Assembly (NCBI RefSeq): GCF_020731355.1
Contig: NZ_JAJFZK010000008.1
Span: forward strand, 124,001-188,000
DNA length: 64,000 bases
Reading direction: 5' to 3'
Origin: Bacillus sp. REN16
GTDB lineage: Bacteria; Bacillota; Bacilli; Bacillales; Bacillaceae_L
Below the pieces are notes generated by a model. That model saw nothing but the letters and a program-made list of their open reading frames with translations, had not been told where the DNA came from and did no database searches. Positions 60,373 through 64,000 of this stretch are shown here, one piece after another (within the stretch, counting starts at the first letter, position 1; every line of letters starts with the position of its first letter). Made by a program: the position numbers and the translations under genes.

Positions 60373-62589
60373 CTATTTCCCAAGCCCTTGTAAGTACTCA
60401 ACTAACACATTGATTTGATTATCATCAAGTTGGTCCTTGAATGGAGGCATTCCGGCACTACCATTTTTGATTTGTTCAATTAATTTATCTGTGTCTTTAA
60501 CAATGTCGCTATTCATTAATTTTGGCCCATTGTGTCCGCCTTCACCGTTGTCACCATGACATGCTAAACAATTGTTTTTGTAAACATCCATACCCTCATG
60601 GGCTGTTGACTTATCTGTTTCTTCCTTATCTTGCTTCTTATCAGTAGCTGATGGGTCATTAGCTGTCGGTGATTTGTTGATTTTATCTTCAGGTATTTCT
60701 TCTAGAGATGCATATGCGCCTTCTAAAGAGAATGTATAAATCTTGTCACCATGGGTAGTTCCAGCAAGTGAGTTACCCGCAGCAAAAATAGAGATATATT
60801 GTTTACCATCAATTTCATATGTGATAGGAGGTGCATTTGCCCCCGCGTCCATTTTAAACTCCCATAATTCGTCCCCATTCGTTGCATCAAAGGCAATTAC
60901 TCGGCCATCATTATGGCCAGCAAACAGGAGATCTCCTTTTGTGGTTAATAGCCCACTATAAGCGATTGTATCCCAATGTTTCTGCCAAACAATTTTATTC
61001 GTTTTAATATCCATTGCTGTAACAACACCACGACCAGGTGCCGTTTTTACTGGCTGCCATATACTGCCAAGCCATTGTTCACCTTCTTTGTATTTATTAG
61101 CCTCATCACCTTCATGATGTGAGAATGAGAAATACGTATCATTTGCTAATAAGTAAAAAAGCTCTGTATTTGGGTTATAGGCCGATGGTGGCCAGTTTGC
61201 TCCACCTTGTGGGCCAGGCTTTAATGTAACAAATTCGTCCCAGAATGGTGTATAGATCGATCCGATTTTTCCTTTCCAACCTTCAGGAAAATCCTTTTTA
61301 ACATCTTCCTCTGTTACTTCCTGTGGAATAAAAGCATCACCAACAGGGAACGGCTGGGTTGCAGATGTTTTTTGTCTTTCATCTTGGGGAACAGGCTTTT
61401 CTTCAATCCCGATAAGCGGCTCACCATTTGTTCGATCCAATATGTAGACCCAACCTGTTTTTCCAGCTTGTGCAATTCCTTTTCGCATTTTCCCATCCAT
61501 TTCTACATTAAATAGAACGACTGGGTTAGGGGCATCCATATCCCAAATATCATGGTGCACTTCTTGGAAATGCCATTTATATTCACCCGTTTTTGCATCT
61601 AATGCTAGAACGGAATCTGAAAATAAGTTATCCCCTTCACGAGTGCTTCCATCAAGGTCTGCAGACGGATTACCAGTAGAGAAATAGATAAGACCTAATT
61701 CAGGGTCAATGGCTGGTGTTTGCCATACAGCTGCACCGCCTCTTTTCCAAGCATCGGTATCCTTTGGCCAAGTGTCATGCCCAATTTCATCTGGTCCCGG
61801 AACCGTGTGCTTTCTCCAAACCTCTTCACCCTTTTCAGCATCATATGCGGCAACAAATCCACGAATCCCGTATTCACCGCCGGCAATACCTGTATATACC
61901 ATGCCATTATAATAAAGAGGTGCACTTGTAATGGTATAACCTTTGTTCCAATCTTCCACTGTAGCTTCCCAAATAAATTCGCCTGTTTTTTGATCCAAGG
62001 CAATTAATCTTGCATCTAAAGCTCCGACAAATACTTTACCGTCACCTAATGCAACACCCCGACTTGTCCATCCACAGCAGACGGTATCTAAATTGGCAGC
62101 TAACTCAGGACGGTATTCCCAAATTAATTCACCCGTTTTTGCATCGATGGCTTGTACGTCATCTGCTCCAGTAATGGTGAACATAACCCCATCATAAACG
62201 ATTGGTGTTGCTTCACCTGAGTACTTGAATTCATAACCAGATCCGAGACTTGTGACCCATTCGGCTTTTAAACCTTTAACGTTGGACTTAGTGATCTTAT
62301 CTAATGGAGAGTATCTTCCATTAAAAATATTCCCACCGTTTGTAATCCAATCACCTGCTGGTGCAGCAGTTAAATCATCCCCAGAAAATTTAGGGGCAAT
62401 TTTTCCTGGGTAGTCCATATGCTGTACCGAAAAATGTTTGTCATTGTCGGCATTTTGATTTTCTTTTACTTGGTTTTCAATGCCTTGTTCAGCCTGTTCT
62501 TCCTCGCCGAGATTTTGTGAAATAATCACACCTGCACCGATCGCAATCACAAGAAGCACGGCAATAATAATCCATCCAAACTTACCCAT
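60373..62589 (-). CDS. Membrane-anchored PQQ-dependent quinohemoprotein dehydrogenase
   Basis: This 738-residue protein has an uncleaved-looking N-terminal helix (about 4-25, FGWIIIAVLLVIAIGAGVII) and a short acidic linker. An eight-bladed PQQ propeller (about 70-620) has repeated TG-x-x-x-W docking motifs (KTGELIWEY, KTGEFIWEA, KTGEYKWHF). A linker leads to a C-terminal cytochrome c with CLACH (Cys674, Cys677, His678) and axial Met714 in GSAGMPPF. The vicinal cysteine pair Cys171-Cys172 (TVCCGW) and probable catalytic Asp350 in HHDIWDMDAP are present. It should oxidise an alcohol or sugar outside the cell. No PQQ synthesis genes are in the window. ATG at 62589 is chosen because AAAGGAG lies ten bases before it. 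Confidence 0.88.
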   Translation of the reverse strand: MGKFGWIIIAVLLVIAIGAGVIISQNLGEEEQAEQGIENQVKENQNADNDKHFSVQHMDYPGKIAPKFSGDDLTAAPAGDWITNGGNIFNGRYSPLDKITKSNVKGLKAEWVTSLGSGYEFKYSGEATPIVYDGVMFTITGADDVQAIDAKTGELIWEYRPELAANLDTVCCGWTSRGVALGDGKVFVGALDARLIALDQKTGEFIWEATVEDWNKGYTITSAPLYYNGMVYTGIAGGEYGIRGFVAAYDAEKGEEVWRKHTVPGPDEIGHDTWPKDTDAWKRGGAAVWQTPAIDPELGLIYFSTGNPSADLDGSTREGDNLFSDSVLALDAKTGEYKWHFQEVHHDIWDMDAPNPVVLFNVEMDGKMRKGIAQAGKTGWVYILDRTNGEPLIGIEEKPVPQDERQKTSATQPFPVGDAFIPQEVTEEDVKKDFPEGWKGKIGSIYTPFWDEFVTLKPGPQGGANWPPSAYNPNTELFYLLANDTYFSFSHHEGDEANKYKEGEQWLGSIWQPVKTAPGRGVVTAMDIKTNKIVWQKHWDTIAYSGLLTTKGDLLFAGHNDGRVIAFDATNGDELWEFKMDAGANAPPITYEIDGKQYISIFAAGNSLAGTTHGDKIYTFSLEGAYASLEEIPEDKINKSPTANDPSATDKKQDKEETDKSTAHEGMDVYKNNCLACHGDNGEGGHNGPKLMNSDIVKDTDKLIEQIKNGSAGMPPFKDQLDDNQINVLVEYLQGLGK

Positions 62590-62836
62590 ACTTTTAAAAC
62601 TCCTTTCCATAGTGATAATGGTGATAATTGCTAAAATAGCTTTTTATAATTTGCCCTGCTTTACATAAAATAATCATGTTTTAATAGTGAATTTGAGAGG
62701 ATAATCAGAGCTTTTTTTAATATTCCAAACAAAACAGGAAAAACTTTCTTCAATTAATTTTGTAAGCAAAATAATTGTCATGTTACTTAATCTATGTTAG
62801 ATTTAAGTTATGTAACATGAGTGGGAGGATAAACTG

Positions 62837-63400
62837 ATGGAGTTTGTCGATCCAATACGGGACGTAAATAAAATCAATGAAATTAAAGATGTATTAAAAA
62901 AACAGTCCCAAAGAGATTTATTGCTTTTTGTTTTCGGGATTAATACAGGGATTAAGGTAAGTGATTTACTCTATTTGCGAGTCAAGGATGTATGGGATGA
63001 ATCAGGGATGAAGGAATTCCTATATGTGAAGGACACTACAAGCGGGGAAGTAAATGCCTTTTACTTAAACAATATGATTAAAAAAGAACTCAGTGAGTAT
63101 TTACAAACAATAGAATACGAATACAGTGATTTCTTATTTAAATCAAAAAAAGATAACCAGCCAATCTCTAGACAACAGGCCTATCGGATCATCAATCATG
63201 CTGCTAGAGAGGTCGGGATTCCTGGGAAAATTGGCATGCATACGCTTCGGAAAACATTTGGTTATCACGCCTACCTAAAAGGAATTGCAATTTCCATCTT
63301 AATGGACATCTATAACCATCATTCCCCATCAGAGACATTCAAATATATCGGAATTAACAAGGAAGAGAAGAGTTTAGTGAAAGTGGATGTTAATTTATAA
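62837..63400 (+). CDS. Small tyrosine recombinase/integrase with Arg-to-Lys change
   Basis: This 187-residue protein is a catalytic domain without the usual N-terminal core-binding arm, apart from about 20 residues. The His-x-x-Arg box is GMHTLRKTFGYHAYLKG, the second His is in IYNHHSPSETFKYIGI, and Tyr in that segment is the nucleophile. The first catalytic Arg, normally in a GLRxSDLL context, is read here as GIKVSDLL, so Lys replaces Arg. Short integrases of this kind are common in bacilli, often as single genes. GGGAGGA precedes the ATG. No att site or mobile element was seen around it. Confidence 0.85.
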   Translation: MEFVDPIRDVNKINEIKDVLKKQSQRDLLLFVFGINTGIKVSDLLYLRVKDVWDESGMKEFLYVKDTTSGEVNAFYLNNMIKKELSEYLQTIEYEYSDFLFKSKKDNQPISRQQAYRIINHAAREVGIPGKIGMHTLRKTFGYHAYLKGIAISILMDIYNHHSPSETFKYIGINKEEKSLVKVDVNL

Positions 63401-63466
63401 CTTTAATCAGCGAAATCACAGAATAAGTCTAGGGAATGATGTCTTTGACCGACATCGTGTGGGCAT

Positions 63467-63491
63467 AAAAAAGCTCCACCCAAAGGTGGAG
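63467..63491 (-). terminator. Terminator after KdpD/Usp-like gene
   Basis: CTCCACC (63474-63480) pairs with GGTGGAG (63485-63491) and seven T follow on the minus strand. Confidence 0.85.
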
Positions 63492-63494
63492 TAC

Positions 63495-64000
63495 TTATAA
63501 AAAGTCATCATCATCTACATTTGTATTCATATCAACGTTTGTAAAGTCGGTGACGATATCGTCATTCACTTGGACCTGTAACGTTTTCTGGTCTATCATA
63601 AATTTAAAAATACCGTTATTAAAGTCGGTGCCAAACTCTTTGAAGAAGATTCCTTCGTAAACAACATCTTTTGTATGCTTAAAGATTAGGCGATATTGAT
63701 CATCGTCATTAACTAAATATGCACGACAACCCTTTTCAAATTGACCTTCCGTATTTTTAAGAAAACGTGCAACTGAAATGATATGGAGGTCAACAAAAGG
63801 GATTTCTTTCAGTAATGAATTTATAATTGAACCTTTCGCGATTTGCTCCCAGCGACTTTGTGCGGTTTGGCCAAGTATAATTTGGGTAATATTTTTCTCC
63901 CTGGCAACATCGGCAATCACTTTTGAAATTGGCCTTTTTTCATCGTCCTTCATAATAAATGCATCAGCACTATGTTGGTCAGCTAATTCCTTCCATCGCG
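63495..64000 (-). CDS. KdpD/universal-stress-like protein, C-terminal part (partial)
   Basis: The frame is open to the right edge, so the N-terminus is missing. The visible 167 residues include KNITQIILGQTAQSRWEQIA followed by KGSIINSLLKEIPFVDLHII. This corresponds to the universal-stress-like nucleotide-binding domain next to the sensor of KdpD (compare the SRWE and GSI pattern). The last 90 residues are acidic and end NTNVDDDDFL, with no kinase domain. It may be a stand-alone KdpD N-terminal protein as found in some bacilli. An internal ATG at 63951-63953 is not the likely start. Confidence 0.7.
   Translation of the reverse strand, partial: RWKELADQHSADAFIMKDDEKRPISKVIADVAREKNITQIILGQTAQSRWEQIAKGSIINSLLKEIPFVDLHIISVARFLKNTEGQFEKGCRAYLVNDDDQYRLIFKHTKDVVYEGIFFKEFGTDFNNGIFKFMIDQKTLQVQVNDDIVTDFTNVDMNTNVDDDDFL

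Noticed and set aside
60373-62589. Lanthanide-dependent dehydrogenase based on the Asp-x-Asp in WDMD
   Set aside because: The Asp-x-Asp pattern marks lanthanide enzymes within the methanol dehydrogenase branch, but the same HHD-x-WDMD context occurs in calcium/magnesium glucose dehydrogenases, so the metal cannot be decided.
1-64000. tRNA, rRNA, prophage or intact insertion sequence
   Set aside because: None was recognised on either strand; the only recombinase gene (62837) stands alone without ends or attachment repeats.

Overview
The window is about 64 kb of an AT-rich, Gram-positive chromosome. It most resembles the Bacillaceae (Bacillus or Neobacillus type). Supporting signs are strong GGAGG ribosome sites, many TTG starts, compact U-rich intrinsic terminators, an S-box SAM riboswitch, XylR/CcpA-style xylose control, lipoprotein substrate-binding proteins, YesMN and HssRS two-component systems, and families typical of bacilli (YezD, DUF3231, DUF624/YesL, YcdB/YcdC, DUF4352). 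I found no rRNA, tRNA, CRISPR array, prophage or intact insertion sequence. No species can be named from the sequence alone.

Layout. 1-1.3 kb: the tail of an MFS transporter, a VOC protein and a DinB protein. 1.7-6.9 kb: a complete Ugp-type glycerol-3-phosphate/glycerophosphodiester importer (ugpC-A-E-B) followed by glycerophosphodiester phosphodiesterase, with a possible PhoP-box cluster in front. 7.2-9.8 kb: a three-gene cassette that looks like a type VII secretion substrate with EspG-like and membrane partners. 9.9-13.5 kb: hemerythrin, then an S-box controlled sulfur unit (yezD, FMN reductase, NtaA/DszA-type monooxygenase). 13.6-23.5 kb: butanediol dehydrogenase, an ABC-2 transporter pair, a hydrolase, a CysJ-like reductase without its flavodoxin domain, and SWIM-finger and Uma2 proteins. 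23.6-27.2 kb: an ECF sigma factor and a two-component system with a very large sensor.

27.4-40.5 kb is a pentose region: a GH43 glycosidase, XylR, xylose isomerase, xylulokinase, an aldo/keto reductase, DUF624, a sugar ABC importer and a YesMN-type two-component system. XylR-type operators with identical geometry lie in front of both the GH43 gene and xylA, so glycoside cleavage and xylose catabolism are probably co-induced. 40.7-46.4 kb holds a YczE-like membrane protein, pantothenate kinase, a DUF4309-GH3 fusion and YcdB/YcdC-like genes. 46.6-50.9 kb is a heme-stress cassette (hrtB-hrtA-hssR-hssS). It has an HssR-type direct repeat in front and a second one before a small histidine-containing membrane protein. 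51-55 kb: DUF3231, cupin and a large KatE-type catalase. 55.2-60.2 kb: an N-acylamino-acid racemase/OSBS-family enzyme, a GNAT acyltransferase and a TRAP transporter. 60.4-64 kb: a PQQ-type quinohemoprotein dehydrogenase, a small tyrosine recombinase and the C-terminal part of a KdpD/Usp-like protein.

The most unusual signals are non-coding. Two intergenic arrays each carry five units at an exact 20-bp period and share the decamer A(T/C)(A/G)GCT(A/G)ATA. A 53-bp tandem repeat encodes five phased hairpins, one of which shows a compensatory base change. A family of short GGGACAGAGGGACAG-type elements is scattered through about ten intergenic sites.
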